Assembly: GCF_902859875.1 (NCBI RefSeq)
Contig: NZ_CADIKF010000001.1
Location: 243,123-307,122 of the forward strand
From: Paraburkholderia solisilvae
GTDB taxonomy: Bacteria > Pseudomonadota > Gammaproteobacteria > Burkholderiales > Burkholderiaceae
DNA length: 64,000 bases
Reading direction: 5' to 3'
Part shown: piece by piece, positions 26,402-35,227 of the stretch
Numbering within the stretch: position 1 is the stretch's first letter
Layout of the letters: each line of letters begins with the position of its first letter
The notes under the pieces: generated by a model
The model's input: the letters and a program-made list of their open reading frames with translations, nothing else
Told to the model about the DNA's origin: nothing
Databases searched by the model: none
Program-made: the position numbers and the translations under genes

Positions 26402-27379
26402 TCAATCGTTGCGCAGCGCCATCCGCTCGCGCATCTTGACGAGCGCGAGCACGACATCGATGGTCGGCGTCGGCTCGCCGACGAGGCGGCCCATTTCCTG
26501 CACGACAGTCAGCAGCGGATCGATTTCCATCGGCCGGCGGTTCTCGAGATCGACGAGCGTCGACGTCTTGTGCGCGCCGACCGCGCCGGCGCCGTCGATG
26601 CGTCGCTCGATATCGACACGAAAGCGCACGCCGAGCGGCTCGGCAATGCGTTGGGCTTCGGCCATCATCGTGCGGCACACATGGCGCGTGCCGGGGTCGC
26701 TCGCGAGCAGATCGAGCGTGGCGTGCGTGACGGCGCTGATCGGGTTGAAACACAGGTTGCCCCACAGCTTCAACCAGATTTCATCGCGGATGTTGTCGCG
26801 AACCGGCGCATCGAAGCCCGCTGCCTGCATCATGTCGTGAAGCGCCTGAATGCGCGGCGTACGCTCGCCGCTCGGCTCGCCGATCGGGAATTTCTTGCCG
26901 TATACGTGCTTGATTACGCCGGGCTCGATAATTTCCGCGGCCGGATAGAGCACACAACCGATCGCACGCTCCGGCCCGAGTTTGGTCCATTGCGTGCCGT
27001 CCGGATCGACGCTCGACAGACGCGTTCCCGCGAACTTGCCGCCATGCTGATGAAAGTACCAGTACGGGATGCCGTTCACGCCGGTAATCACAGCAGTATG
27101 TTTGCCGAGCAGCGGTTGCATCGCGTCGACGACAGCGGGCACCGAGTGCGCCTTGAGCGTAATGAGCACGTAGTCCTGCACGCCCAGTTCGCTCGGGTCG
27201 GAGGTGCAGCGCACGCGGGCCGACACCTCTTCGCCGTCCATCAACACACGCACGCCGTGTTCGCGCATGGCGGCAAGATGCGGGCCGCGTGCGACGAAGC
27301 TGACGTCCGCTCCGGCGCGCGCCAACTGCACGCCCATCAACCCTCCAATTGCCCCTGCTCCGAATACACAGATCTTCAT
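26402..27379 (-). CDS. ketopantoate reductase (PanE/ApbA) family, possible oxalyl-CoA reductase
   Basis: This 325-residue NADPH enzyme has an N-terminal Rossmann fold KICVFGAGAIGGLMG (GxGxxG) and VARGPH for the cofactor phosphate. The C-terminal helical domain contains the catalytic Lys and Asn in WLKLWGNLCFNP (about K204 and N208). True PanE makes pantoate, but in Methylobacterium a PanE paralogue (PanE2) reduces oxalyl-CoA to glyoxylate. Position in an oxalate region with frc but no oxc makes that activity plausible here (inference). The ATG at 27379 has only a weak SD. A TTAAAGTTT element lies about 170 bases upstream. Confidence 0.85.
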   Translation of the reverse strand: MKICVFGAGAIGGLMGVQLARAGADVSFVARGPHLAAMREHGVRVLMDGEEVSARVRCTSDPSELGVQDYVLITLKAHSVPAVVDAMQPLLGKHTAVITGVNGIPYWYFHQHGGKFAGTRLSSVDPDGTQWTKLGPERAIGCVLYPAAEIIEPGVIKHVYGKKFPIGEPSGERTPRIQALHDMMQAAGFDAPVRDNIRDEIWLKLWGNLCFNPISAVTHATLDLLASDPGTRHVCRTMMAEAQRIAEPLGVRFRVDIERRIDGAGAVGAHKTSTLVDLENRRPMEIDPLLTVVQEMGRLVGEPTPTIDVVLALVKMRERMALRND

Positions 27380-27549
27380 GATGTTCGTCCCATGACATTG
27401 AAAACCCGCTTGCCCGCCGTGCCGGTCTGATGTTCCTGCCGATGCCGACACTCTGCGGTGCGTGCCGCGTGCGCGAAGCGCGCATGCAGCGTCACGCAAC
27501 CGTAACGAGCGATATTGGGAGCATAGGGGGCGGCATCGATTGAGGACAG

Positions 27550-27558
27550 TTAAAGTTT
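27550..27558 (+). promoter_or_regulatory. TTAAAGTTT element between panE-family and lysE genes
   Basis: Third copy of the nine-base element also seen on both sides of the LysR gene (20965, 21976). It lies in the promoter gap of the PanE-family gene, suggesting shared control. Confidence 0.4.
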
Positions 27559-27656
27559 CTCGCGAAATTCATTAGTCATTGCTTATGCATGCCTGGCAAC
27601 GTGGGAATGTATCGCGATGCAACATGGCTTTCACAAGCCCTGTGCTGCCCGGCGTG

Positions 27657-28286
27657 TTAGCTTTGCGCGCGCCGCACGAGCAGAAAGCTCACGCCGATAG
27701 CGCCGAGGAACAGCGCGCAACAGCGGTTGAACCAGCGCCGCACCGCGGTACGCGTCAGCCATTTGCCGAGGTACATACCGGCTCCGGAGTAGAGCGCAAT
27801 CGCGAGCCACTCGAGGACGAGAAAGCTTGCGCCGAGCACAGCGAACTGCGGCAGCATCGGCCTGGCGATATCGACGAACTGCGGCAAAAACGCGGTGAAC
27901 ACGAGAATCGCCTTCGGGTTGCCCGCTGCGACGAGGCACTCCTGCCGTGCGATACGCAGCAACGACGCATCCTGTCCTTCACTGCGTGTATCGAGCGGCG
28001 CGCCATCGCTGCGCCACAGCTGAATGGCGAGCCAGATCAGATAGGCGGCGCCGGCAAGCTTGATCGCAAGAAAAAACATTTCTGACGCGTGCAGCACGAC
28101 GGCGAGACCGGTAGCCGCCAGCGTCAGCATCAGCGCGAATGCGACGAGGCGGCCCGTGCCGGCGACGAACGCCGTCATAAATCCATGTCGCGCGGCAACG
28201 TTGATCGACAACAGATTGTTCGGACCCGGCGCCATGTTGATGGCAAAGCATGCGGGCAGGAAAAAGAGCCAGGCGGTAAAGGACAT
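27657..28286 (-). CDS. LysE/RhtB family exporter
   Basis: This 209-residue inner-membrane protein has about six spans. It starts MSFTAWLFFLPACFAINMAPGPNNLLS, with the family motif (N/S)PGPNNLL, and later QECLVAAGNPKAILVF shows the second GNPK motif. The family exports amino acids or similar small molecules. The nominal ATG at 28286 lacks a clear SD; longer frames have none either. A second, different family member is at 32404. Confidence 0.88.
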   Translation of the reverse strand: MSFTAWLFFLPACFAINMAPGPNNLLSINVAARHGFMTAFVAGTGRLVAFALMLTLAATGLAVVLHASEMFFLAIKLAGAAYLIWLAIQLWRSDGAPLDTRSEGQDASLLRIARQECLVAAGNPKAILVFTAFLPQFVDIARPMLPQFAVLGASFLVLEWLAIALYSGAGMYLGKWLTRTAVRRWFNRCCALFLGAIGVSFLLVRRAQS

Positions 28287-28604
28287 GATGAGTGTGCGCG
28301 TCGATTGACGAGTGAAAAACCGCCTTGCGCGCCATGGCGCGGTGTGCGCGCCGGATTGCACAGGCGTTCCGAATTGTAGCGGCAGCGTAGGCGTTTTCTC
28401 GTCGCTTTCGTCTGTGCTGCAATGGTATGAATGTATGCAATAGCTCATACATCTCAGGATTTGTCCTATTTCCGCGGCACTCCTGCACCCCTAAACTGTC
28501 CGTTTCCTTTGCCGGGCTGCGCGGCGCGAAGAGGTGGATTCAGATGATGATATTCGCTGGCTGAATGCCGATTCACTTCGTTCGTCGTACGTCGCGCCGC
28601 TGCC
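28287..28604. other. intergenic region between LysE and M23 peptidase genes
   Basis: This 318-base divergent gap should hold the promoters of both genes. The segment around 28440-28500 is somewhat AT-richer. No gene, repeat or RNA was recognised. Confidence 0.4.
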
Positions 28605-30116
28605 GTGCGTTTTTCGCACAGCCGCTCACGCCCCGCAGCCTTCCTGTTTCGACTGCGAGATAACCACGTGACGGTACGCCTACGTTTCTCTCTCGCGCAT
28701 CGGCAGCGCACGTCTTGCAAGACAGCGCGTCCTGCGCCTTTTAAGCCTCATCCGCTATTCGCCGCCGCCGGGCGTACAGCGCTTCTGATCGGCATCGCGG
28801 CCAGTTGCGGGTTGCCCGCCGCATCGGGTGCGCCGACGCTTGCCGCGGATCGCGCCCCGTTGCACGCAACGTCCGATACGATCGAGAGCGGCACGCCGCG
28901 CATCGAGGCGTTCACTGAATCTTCCAACCCTGCGGAGACACCCCAGCACGATGCGGACGCGTCCGCCGACGCGTCCGCCGACGCGTCCCGGACGCCGTTC
29001 GACATGGCCGATTTGCTGTGGGCGAGTCGCGGCAATGTACCCGTCCCGTCGGACACGACGCTGCGCTACGGCGCGCCGATTCTCGCATCGATGTGCGGCG
29101 CGGCACCCACACTGTGCGTGCCGGACGAGTATCTCGAAGCGGCGCGCGACGGCTCGCATTCGTCGAGTACGAACGGCACGGCAGATGGCCATGCCGACGG
29201 CGAGGCCAATCGCTTCCCACTCGCGGGCGCATCGCCGTGGATGAGCGCCGACTCGGCGGACTACGACCCCCGTTTTATCGCGCGCACGGGCCGCATCGAG
29301 AGCACGCTGCACGACGCGCTGACGCAGGCCGACTTGCCGGCCGACATCGTTGCACAAGCCGAGCGTCTCTTCGACGGACGGTTCGGCGCGAAGGCGGCCG
29401 CGTTGCCGGGTGACGGCTTTCGCCTCGTGTATGAACGCGGCGACCCAACGGATGCGGTGACCCGCCATCCACGCGTGACGGCCGTCGAAGTGCGGTTTGC
29501 CGACCGCACGTACACGGCGCTCTGGTTCGTCGCGCCCGGCAGTGCGCATGGCGAGTACTACACGTTCGACGGCAGTCTGCTGCCGGCCGAACCGTTCGCG
29601 ATGCCGGTGAATTACGACCGGATCAGTTCGCCGTTCGGCGCACGGATGCACCCGGTGTCGGGCGAGCAGCAAATTCATACTGGAGTCGATCTGACCGCGC
29701 CCGTCGGCACGCCGGTGTTGTCGGCGGCGGCCGGGACGGTCGCGTTCGTCGGCGTGAGCAGCGGTTATGGCCGCAATGTCGTGATCGATCACGGCGACGG
29801 CTATACGACCTGTTACGCGCATCTTTCCGCATTCGCGCGCGGCCTTCATGCGGGCATGCAGGTCGCGCAAGGGGAGCGCATCGGCTCCGTCGGCCGTAGC
29901 GGCGTCGCGACCGGGCCGCACCTGCATTACGAGGTGCGGGTGGCGGATCGGCCGGTCGATCCGCTGACGTTGACCGAACGCGATTTTGCGCCGCCGCTCA
30001 CGCCGGCGCAGCGTTTTGCGCTTACCCAGGCTGTCAGCACCGCGCACGAGCAGCTGGCGGCGATAGCCGATACCGGCACGCGTGTCGCTTCGGCACGGCC
30101 CGCGCCGTTCTTCTGA
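28605..30116 (+). CDS. M23 family metallopeptidase (LytM/peptidoglycan endopeptidase type)
   Basis: The frame has 503 codons. A hydrophobic segment (about 58-75, ALLIGIAASCGLPAASG) serves as signal peptide or anchor, so the enzyme works in the periplasm. A low-complexity linker with ADAS repeats follows, then a middle domain (RTGRIESTLHDALTQADLPADIV is of the type seen before M23 domains). The C-terminal LytM domain has zinc ligands in IHTGVDLTAPVGTPV (HxxxD) and HLHYEVR (HxH). The domain order matches MepM-like endopeptidases that cut peptide cross-links. The start is unsure: GTG at 28605 or GTG at 28668, neither with a good SD. Confidence 0.9.
   Translation: MRFSHSRSRPAAFLFRLRDNHVTVRLRFSLAHRQRTSCKTARPAPFKPHPLFAAAGRTALLIGIAASCGLPAASGAPTLAADRAPLHATSDTIESGTPRIEAFTESSNPAETPQHDADASADASADASRTPFDMADLLWASRGNVPVPSDTTLRYGAPILASMCGAAPTLCVPDEYLEAARDGSHSSSTNGTADGHADGEANRFPLAGASPWMSADSADYDPRFIARTGRIESTLHDALTQADLPADIVAQAERLFDGRFGAKAAALPGDGFRLVYERGDPTDAVTRHPRVTAVEVRFADRTYTALWFVAPGSAHGEYYTFDGSLLPAEPFAMPVNYDRISSPFGARMHPVSGEQQIHTGVDLTAPVGTPVLSAAAGTVAFVGVSSGYGRNVVIDHGDGYTTCYAHLSAFARGLHAGMQVAQGERIGSVGRSGVATGPHLHYEVRVADRPVDPLTLTERDFAPPLTPAQRFALTQAVSTAHEQLAAIADTGTRVASARPAPFF
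28956..28988 (+). repeat. 12-bp tandem repeat GACGCGTCCGCC (about 2.8 copies)
   Basis: Two perfect copies and a third partial copy in the linker of the M23 peptidase encode repeated ADAS. Such units can change copy number by slippage. Confidence 0.7.
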
Positions 30117-30300
30117 ACGGTATTCGCCGGCAAGGCCTCATGGGCCTGATGCACTGGCGCGCCGGCGCGCCGTGAGCATCGAAATTTCCGTCCTCCTTAT
30201 AAATCTGCGCTGCGCGCGGCATTCGCCGCCCGGCCGCAGGGGTGTTCGTTCCGCATCGCAGAAGTGCTACGATGCCCTGACGACGATGATGGAGGTGGAA

Positions 30301-30609
30301 ATGGCGACCTATGCTATCGATGCCGTACGCATTAACCCCACGACCGACCGTGTCACCCATGTTCGCTGGGCGCTCGTCAACCCGAAAACGAACGAATGGT
30401 TGTCGCCGCACGAGATCGTGGAAGTCGCGGACGTCGTGCATGCCATCCACGCGGGAAATGCCGTCTGGTCGCTGTTCACGCTGGGCGGCATGAAGCTGCT
30501 CGGACCGAAGATCAAAACGGTTTCCCACACCGACGGCCGCGACGGTATCGATACCGACATTCCCGACGGCCACGTCGAAAAATTCATGGATGACCTGCCA
30601 AGGGTCTGA
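30301..30609 (+). CDS. small conserved hypothetical protein (102 residues)
   Basis: The ATG follows GGAGGT seven bases upstream, a strong SD; longer frames have none. The sequence MATYAIDAVRINPTTDRVTH then VRWALVNPKTNEWL suggests a beta-rich fold; a second part (VEVADVVHAIHAGNAVWSLF) is helical and the end (DGIDTDIPDGHVEKFMDDLP) is acidic. No cysteines, no signal peptide. I do not recognise a characterised family. It is alone, 149 bases before the acyl-CoA synthetase. Confidence 0.65.
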   Translation: MATYAIDAVRINPTTDRVTHVRWALVNPKTNEWLSPHEIVEVADVVHAIHAGNAVWSLFTLGGMKLLGPKIKTVSHTDGRDGIDTDIPDGHVEKFMDDLPRV

Positions 30610-30758
30610 TTCTCCGCTTGCCCGTATTATCGTGGCGCGCAACGAAGCGTTCGCCACACACGCGGAAACCGGCGCCGTTTGCAAAGCACGCGCATTGCGT
30701 CGCACAGCCAGGCAAAAAAGAGGCGGCACAACGGTGCGAGCGTTCGAGGAGAGACGCG

Positions 30759-32429
30759 ATGACGCACATGTTCGACGAAGGTCTCGGCCGCCGCGACGCG
30801 AACTATGTGCCGCTTACGCCGATCGATTTCATCGCGCGGACCGCGGACATATACGGCGAACGTCCCGCGATGGTTCATGGCGATGTGCGGCGCACCTGGC
30901 GAGAAACCTACGAACGCGCGTGCCGTCTTGCAAGCGCGCTCCAACAGGCGGGCATCGGTCGCGGCGACACGGTGGCCGCGCTGCTGCCGAATATTCCGCC
31001 GATGCTCGAAGCGCACTTCGGCGTACCGATGGCCGGCGCCGTGCTCAATACGATCAACACGCGCCTCGACATCGCATCGATTCTGTTTATGCTGCGCCAT
31101 GGCGAAGCGAAGCTGCTGATCGTCGACACCGAATTTGCCGCGCTCGCGCAGCGTGTCGCGCTGGAGTTGCCGGCGCTGCGTATCGTCAGTGTCAGCGATG
31201 CGCTGCCCGCCGACCCTCAAGCGTTCGCACGTGCGACCGATTACGAAGCATTCCTGCGCGACGGCGATCCGAGGTTCGCGTGGATGCCGCCCGTTGATGA
31301 ATGGGATGCGATCGCGCTGAATTACACGTCGGGCACGACCGGAGACCCGAAGGGTGTGGTTTATCACCATCGCGGCGCGTACCTGAATGCGCTGAGCAAC
31401 ATCCTCGAATGGGATATGCCGAAGCATCCGGTGTATCTGTGGACGCTACCGCTTTTTCATTGCAACGGCTGGTGTTTTCCGTGGACCATCGCGGCGCGCG
31501 CGGGCGTCAATGTGTGCCTGCGCAAGTTCGATGCGAAGACAGTGTTCGATCTGATCCGCGACGAACGCGTGACGCATTACTGCGGCGCGCCCATCGTGCA
31601 GAGCGCGCTCGCGAATGCACCCGCGCAGTGGCGCGAAGGAATCAGGCATCAGGTGTCGACGATGGTGGCCGGCGCGCCGCCGTCGCCCGCGGTGATCGCG
31701 CGGATGAAGGAGATCGGTTTCGATCTCACGCACGTGTATGGCTTGACCGAAGTGTATGGGCCGGCGTCGGTGTGCGCGAAACAGCAGGGCTGGGACGCGC
31801 TCTGCGAAGACGACCGCGCCCGGATGAATGCGCGGCAGGGCGTGCGGTATCACCTGCAGGCCGCCGCGGCGGTGCTCGATCCGTCGACGCTCGAGCCGGT
31901 TCCTCGCGATGGGCAGACGCTCGGCGAAGTGATGTTTCGCGGCAATATCTGCATGAAGGGCTATTTGAAAAACGAGCGCGCGACGGACGAGGCATTTCGC
32001 GGCGGCTGGTTTCATACCGGCGATATCGGTGTGCTGATGCCGGACGGCTACTTCCGCATCACAGACAGAAGCAAAGACATCATTATCTCGGGCGGCGAGA
32101 ATATTTCGAGTATCGAGGTGGAAGATGCGCTGTACCGGCACCCGGCAGTGTCGGTTGCGGCGGTGGTCGCCATGCCGGACCCGAAGTGGGGCGAAGTGCC
32201 GTGCGCGTTTGTCGAGCTGAAAGAGGGCGCGCAGGTATCGGCGGACGAAATCGTCGCGCATTGCCGCATATTGCTCGCGGGTTACAAGGTGCCCAAAGCC
32301 GTGTTCTTCGGTGAGTTGCCGAAAACCTCGACCGGCAAGATCCAGAAATTCGAACTGCGTGCGCGCGTCAAGTCGGCGCACGCAATCGATACCGCGGAAC
32401 TCGTCAAAGCCCCGCGCGGTGCGCGGTGA
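30759..32429 (+). CDS. acyl-CoA synthetase (AMP-forming, AlkK/DmdB-like)
   Basis: This 556-residue adenylate-forming enzyme activates a fatty or related acid with ATP and CoA. The P-loop YTSGTTGDPKGVVYHH, the A5 motif YGLTEVYGPA, GWFHTGDIGVLMPDGYF and the hinge DRSKDIIISGGENISSIEVED are intact, and the C-terminal catalytic Lys is in TSTGKIQKFELR. The sequence style matches medium-chain ligases such as AlkK and the 3-methylmercaptopropionate ligase DmdB. GAGGAGAG precedes the ATG. Its 3' end overlaps the convergent LysE gene by 26 bases. It might supply acyl-CoA to the nearby polyketide cluster, but that is only position-based. Confidence 0.92.
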   Translation: MTHMFDEGLGRRDANYVPLTPIDFIARTADIYGERPAMVHGDVRRTWRETYERACRLASALQQAGIGRGDTVAALLPNIPPMLEAHFGVPMAGAVLNTINTRLDIASILFMLRHGEAKLLIVDTEFAALAQRVALELPALRIVSVSDALPADPQAFARATDYEAFLRDGDPRFAWMPPVDEWDAIALNYTSGTTGDPKGVVYHHRGAYLNALSNILEWDMPKHPVYLWTLPLFHCNGWCFPWTIAARAGVNVCLRKFDAKTVFDLIRDERVTHYCGAPIVQSALANAPAQWREGIRHQVSTMVAGAPPSPAVIARMKEIGFDLTHVYGLTEVYGPASVCAKQQGWDALCEDDRARMNARQGVRYHLQAAAAVLDPSTLEPVPRDGQTLGEVMFRGNICMKGYLKNERATDEAFRGGWFHTGDIGVLMPDGYFRITDRSKDIIISGGENISSIEVEDALYRHPAVSVAAVVAMPDPKWGEVPCAFVELKEGAQVSADEIVAHCRILLAGYKVPKAVFFGELPKTSTGKIQKFELRARVKSAHAIDTAELVKAPRGAR

Positions 32430-33042
32430 AAATCAGCCGCAAGCCGAGTGCGGCGATTGCCGTGGCGGCGAGCCGGTCGATCGCCTTCTTTGCCTTCACG
32501 TAAAACTCGCGCGCATGGCGGCTCGAGAAAAACACGGCGACGACGGTGTACCAGCCGGCTTCGATCGCGAACACCGCGGGCGGCAACACCGCATAACACC
32601 ATGCCGGCGGATGCTGCGGCAGCAGCGCGGCGAAGATACTGCCGTAGAAAATTGCCGTTTTCGGGTTACTCAGTTGAGTGGACAAGCCGACCCAGAACGA
32701 GCGCCGCGCGTCGGCACGAGCACTGGTCTTGATGCCGTCGAACGACAGCGGCGCGGCCGCGCCTCGCCAGATTTTCGACGCGATGTAGATCAGGTACAAA
32801 CCTCCCGCAATCTTGAGGCTCACATAGAGCCACTCGACCGCCGCGAGCACCGTGTAGAGGCCCAAAAGCGCGATGCCGCTAAAGAACACGCCGCCGAAAC
32901 CCATGCCGAGCGCGGTGGCCAGACCATCGCGGCGCGACAGGCCGATTGCATTGCGTGCAACGACGAGAAAGCTGGGGCCGGGACTCATGGCACCGATCAA
33001 GAGCGCGCCGAGAATGGCGGCGATGGCGGCCTGGGCTGTCAT
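32404..33042 (-). CDS. LysE/RhtB family exporter
   Basis: This 212-residue inner-membrane protein starts MTAQAAIAAILGALLIGAM and carries SPGPSFLVVARNA and STQLSNPKTAIFYGS, the paired PGP and NPK motifs of the RhtB family. About six spans are seen. CAGGAGAA lies before the ATG. It is convergent with, and overlaps, the acyl-CoA synthetase gene by 26 bases. The exported compound is unknown. Confidence 0.88.
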   Translation of the reverse strand: MTAQAAIAAILGALLIGAMSPGPSFLVVARNAIGLSRRDGLATALGMGFGGVFFSGIALLGLYTVLAAVEWLYVSLKIAGGLYLIYIASKIWRGAAAPLSFDGIKTSARADARRSFWVGLSTQLSNPKTAIFYGSIFAALLPQHPPAWCYAVLPPAVFAIEAGWYTVVAVFFSSRHAREFYVKAKKAIDRLAATAIAALGLRLIFTAHRAGL

Positions 33043-33224
33043 GGCGAGGTTCTCCTGAAGATACGTATCGGGACTTGCACGATAGCACGAGCCGAAATGA
33101 CAGTCGCCCCAACTCTGTGCGCGAACGTGAAATTCCGTTTGGGCGTGCGAAGAAGCACTGGGCGAAACCGGCGCGCTGCCCGCAGACGTCGAGCCGGTGC
33201 GGCTCTCGCCGTTGCGCCGCACGA

Positions 33225-33252
33225 TTGCGGCATATCTGGCGCGCCGTAAAAT
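33225..33252 (+). promoter_or_regulatory. possible promoter of an unassigned transcript
   Basis: -35 TTGCGG (33225-33230), 16-base spacer, -10 TAAAAT (33247-33252), in the gap after the LysE gene. No ORF with an SD follows closely; a hairpin at 33475 does. Confidence 0.4.
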
Positions 33253-33257
33253 GAGTG

Positions 33258-33503
33258 TAGAATCGCAGGCAAATCAGAGAAGCAACCCGCGACGCACCAG
33301 GGTTCCATCAGCGAACGCTCGCACCAGCCATGCGGCACATGACTCACACACACGACTCATCTGACGCGAAAGGGCGATCACGGGCGCGCGTTCGCTGTCA
33401 GTCAAACGTGTTGGGCATGGCGTGTATTCCTGCATCGTCAGGGCCGCTAGCCGTGTCCATCAGATTCGTATAAGGGCTTCGCTGAATGGGCGAAGCCTTT
33501 ATG
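33258..33503 (+). ncRNA. candidate small RNA or long 5' leader
   Basis: A promoter-like sequence ahead and a terminator-like hairpin at 33475-33497 (GGCTTCGC/GCGAAGCC, loop of 7) followed by TTTATGTTTT bracket about 245 bases without a supported ORF. It ends 60 bases before the H-NS-family gene, so it could also be that gene's attenuated leader. No known RNA family was recognised. Confidence 0.35.
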
Positions 33504-33565
33504 TTTTATAACGCGCGCGGAATTCAATTCCGGCCGAATAAGTCCGGCCGCGATATCGATACTTT

Positions 33566-33820
33566 ATGAAACAGCGAGAGGAACATCGATTGTTCGACGC
33601 CGACGGTGAGGCGCGCGAGCGGCTGATCGTCTGGATCAGGCGCCGCATGGACGAGTACGGCATTTCGATCGAAGATCTGGCGGCCGCGCTGACTGAAGAT
33701 GCGGCCACCCCCAAATACCGCGACGCCTACGGCAACACATGGGACGGCAAGGGCGAGCGCCCCGACTGGCTCACGCGCGCTATCAACGCAGGTCAGGATA
33801 TCGAGCATTTCCGCTGCTGA
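33566..33820 (+). CDS. short H-NS family DNA-binding protein
   Basis: The frame encodes 84 residues. The C-terminus, KYRDAYGNTWDGKGERPDWL, is the H-NS/BpH3 DNA-binding motif (YRD...GxTWxGxGxxPxWL) and the rest, LIVWIRRRMDEYGISIEDLA, is a short oligomerisation helix. Typical H-NS homologues in this family have about 95 residues. An in-frame TTG at 33590 has a good SD (AGAGGA), while the ATG at 33566 has none, so the protein may be 76 residues. H-NS proteins silence AT-rich, acquired DNA. This one is next to the polyketide operon. Confidence 0.85.
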   Translation: MKQREEHRLFDADGEARERLIVWIRRRMDEYGISIEDLAAALTEDAATPKYRDAYGNTWDGKGERPDWLTRAINAGQDIEHFRC

Positions 33821-33870
33821 GCGAGACGTTTCGCGCGATCGTTGTGCATGCGTGCAGAACCGCATGCACG

Positions 33871-33897
33871 AAAAAAAAGCCCGCTTATGCGGGCCTT
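33871..33897 (-). terminator. terminator of the polyketide operon
   Basis: GCCCGC/GCGGGC arms (33879-33884 and 33889-33894) with a 4-base loop and eight A residues on the left give a U tract for leftward transcripts. It also lies 50 bases after the H-NS-family gene, so it may serve both directions. Confidence 0.75.
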
Positions 33898-34159
33898 AAA
33901 AACTGCTAGGAGTTTCGTTGCGAGATAACTCGCAGCGAGACTGTACATCCGCAATATGAAAGCTGCGTGAATCCCGTTGGGGTGAACGGCGGCGACGCGC
34001 GCAAGGCATGCGCGCGGGCTGTCGGCCGCAACCGGGCTGGGTGACGCTTCCGTCCCCTTGCATTCCTGTGCCCCATTTGTGCAGCGTGACACGGGCGAGG
34101 CGGAGAAAGGGCGCACGCGAAAAGAGCACAGTTGACTCGCGCTTTCGGCTTGCGCATCG
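33898..34159. other. gap between terminator and KAS III gene
   Basis: No supported gene, promoter or repeat. It is the 3' region of the leftward polyketide operon. Confidence 0.4.
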
Positions 34160-35194
34160 CTACCACCGGATCAACGCCGATCCCCAGGTAAAGCCGGATC
34201 CCATTGCCGCCGCGAGCACGAGATCGCCTGCCTTGATGCGGCCGTCATCGACCGCTTCGGCCAGCGCCAGCGGAATGGACGCCGCCGAGGTATTGCCATG
34301 GTGGTCGACGGTCAGCACGATTTTTTCTTTCGGCAGATGCAGCTTCTCCCCCAATGTCTCGACAATGCGCTGGTTGGCCTGGTGAGGAACGACCCAGTCC
34401 ACGTCGTCCTGCGTGAAGCCGTTTGCGGCTAGCGCGTCCTGCGACGCTTGCGCCAGGTTTACCACTGCGTGCAGAAAAACTTCACGCCCGGCCAGGTGCA
34501 TCTTTCCCGCGCTTTGCGTCGACGACGTTCCGCCGTCGGTGTAGATCTTGTCCTGATGCCGGCCATCCGAATACAGATGAGTCGACAGGATGCCGCCCGG
34601 TTCGCCGGCTTCGGCGTGCTCTGCACGCAACACCACCGCGCCGGCGCCGTCGCCAAAGAGCACGCAGCTATTACGGTCGTTCCAGTCGATGATGCGCGAC
34701 ATCGTCTCGGCGCCGATCACCAGTGCGGTGCGTGCCTGCCCGAGGCGCAGCATGTTGTCGGCGACCGCAAGTGCGTATACGAACCCGGAACAGACGGCCT
34801 GCACATCGAATGCGATGCCGCGGGTCATGCCGAGTTCAGCCTGCACGCGGGTGGCGGTCGAGGGCAGCGTGCGGTCCGGCGTGCACGTGGCCAGCACAAT
34901 CAGATCGACGTCGGCGCCCGTCAGGCCGGCGCGTTCCAACGCGGAACCCGCTGCGCGAATGGCGAGATCGGACGTGTTTTCGCCGGCCGCAGCGATGCGT
35001 CGCTCCCTGATGCCGGTACGCTGGACGATCCACTCGTCCGACGTGTCGACCATCGCCGCCAGTTCATGGTTCGTCATTCTGCGATCGGGAAGCGCCGAAC
35101 CGTAGCCGACCACACGCGAGATCCATCCGGCGGCCGCCGTTCGGTTGAAATGCCGTGCAGGCCGTTGGTCGTGAAGACCGATCGCATCCGTCAT
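34160..35194 (-). CDS. KAS III (FabH-like) ketoacyl-ACP synthase
   Basis: This 344-residue thiolase-fold enzyme condenses an acyl-CoA with malonyl-ACP. The triad is complete: Cys in [10 protein letters not shown] (about C135), His in [10 protein letters not shown] (about H271) and Asn in HHGNTSAAS (about N301). Other FabH hallmarks are [13 protein letters not shown] and [11 protein letters not shown] 25-residue N-terminal extension precedes the fold. It is the last gene of the polyketide operon, 33 bases after a free ACP. Housekeeping fabH is normally in the fab cluster with plsX and fabD, so this copy is probably dedicated to the pathway. Confidence 0.92.
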   Translation of the reverse strand: MTDAIGLHDQRPARHFNRTAAAGWISRVVGYGSALPDRRMTNHELAAMVDTSDEWIVQRTGIRERRIAAAGENTSDLAIRAAGSALERAGLTGADVDLIVLATCTPDRTLPSTATRVQAELGMTRGIAFDVQAVCSGFVYALAVADNMLRLGQARTALVIGAETMSRIIDWNDRNSCVLFGDGAGAVVLRAEHAEAGEPGGILSTHLYSDGRHQDKIYTDGGTSSTQSAGKMHLAGREVFLHAVVNLAQASQDALAANGFTQDDVDWVVPHQANQRIVETLGEKLHLPKEKIVLTVDHHGNTSAASIPLALAEAVDDGRIKAGDLVLAAAMGSGFTWGSALIRW

Positions 35195-35227
35195 TTTTGA
35201 GTACCCCAGTCGAGCTCGATGAGATGA

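Noticed and set aside
26402..27379. Firm assignment of this gene as ketopantoate reductase for pantothenate synthesis
   Set aside because: The family is clear, but context points to oxalate metabolism, so the specific reaction was left open.
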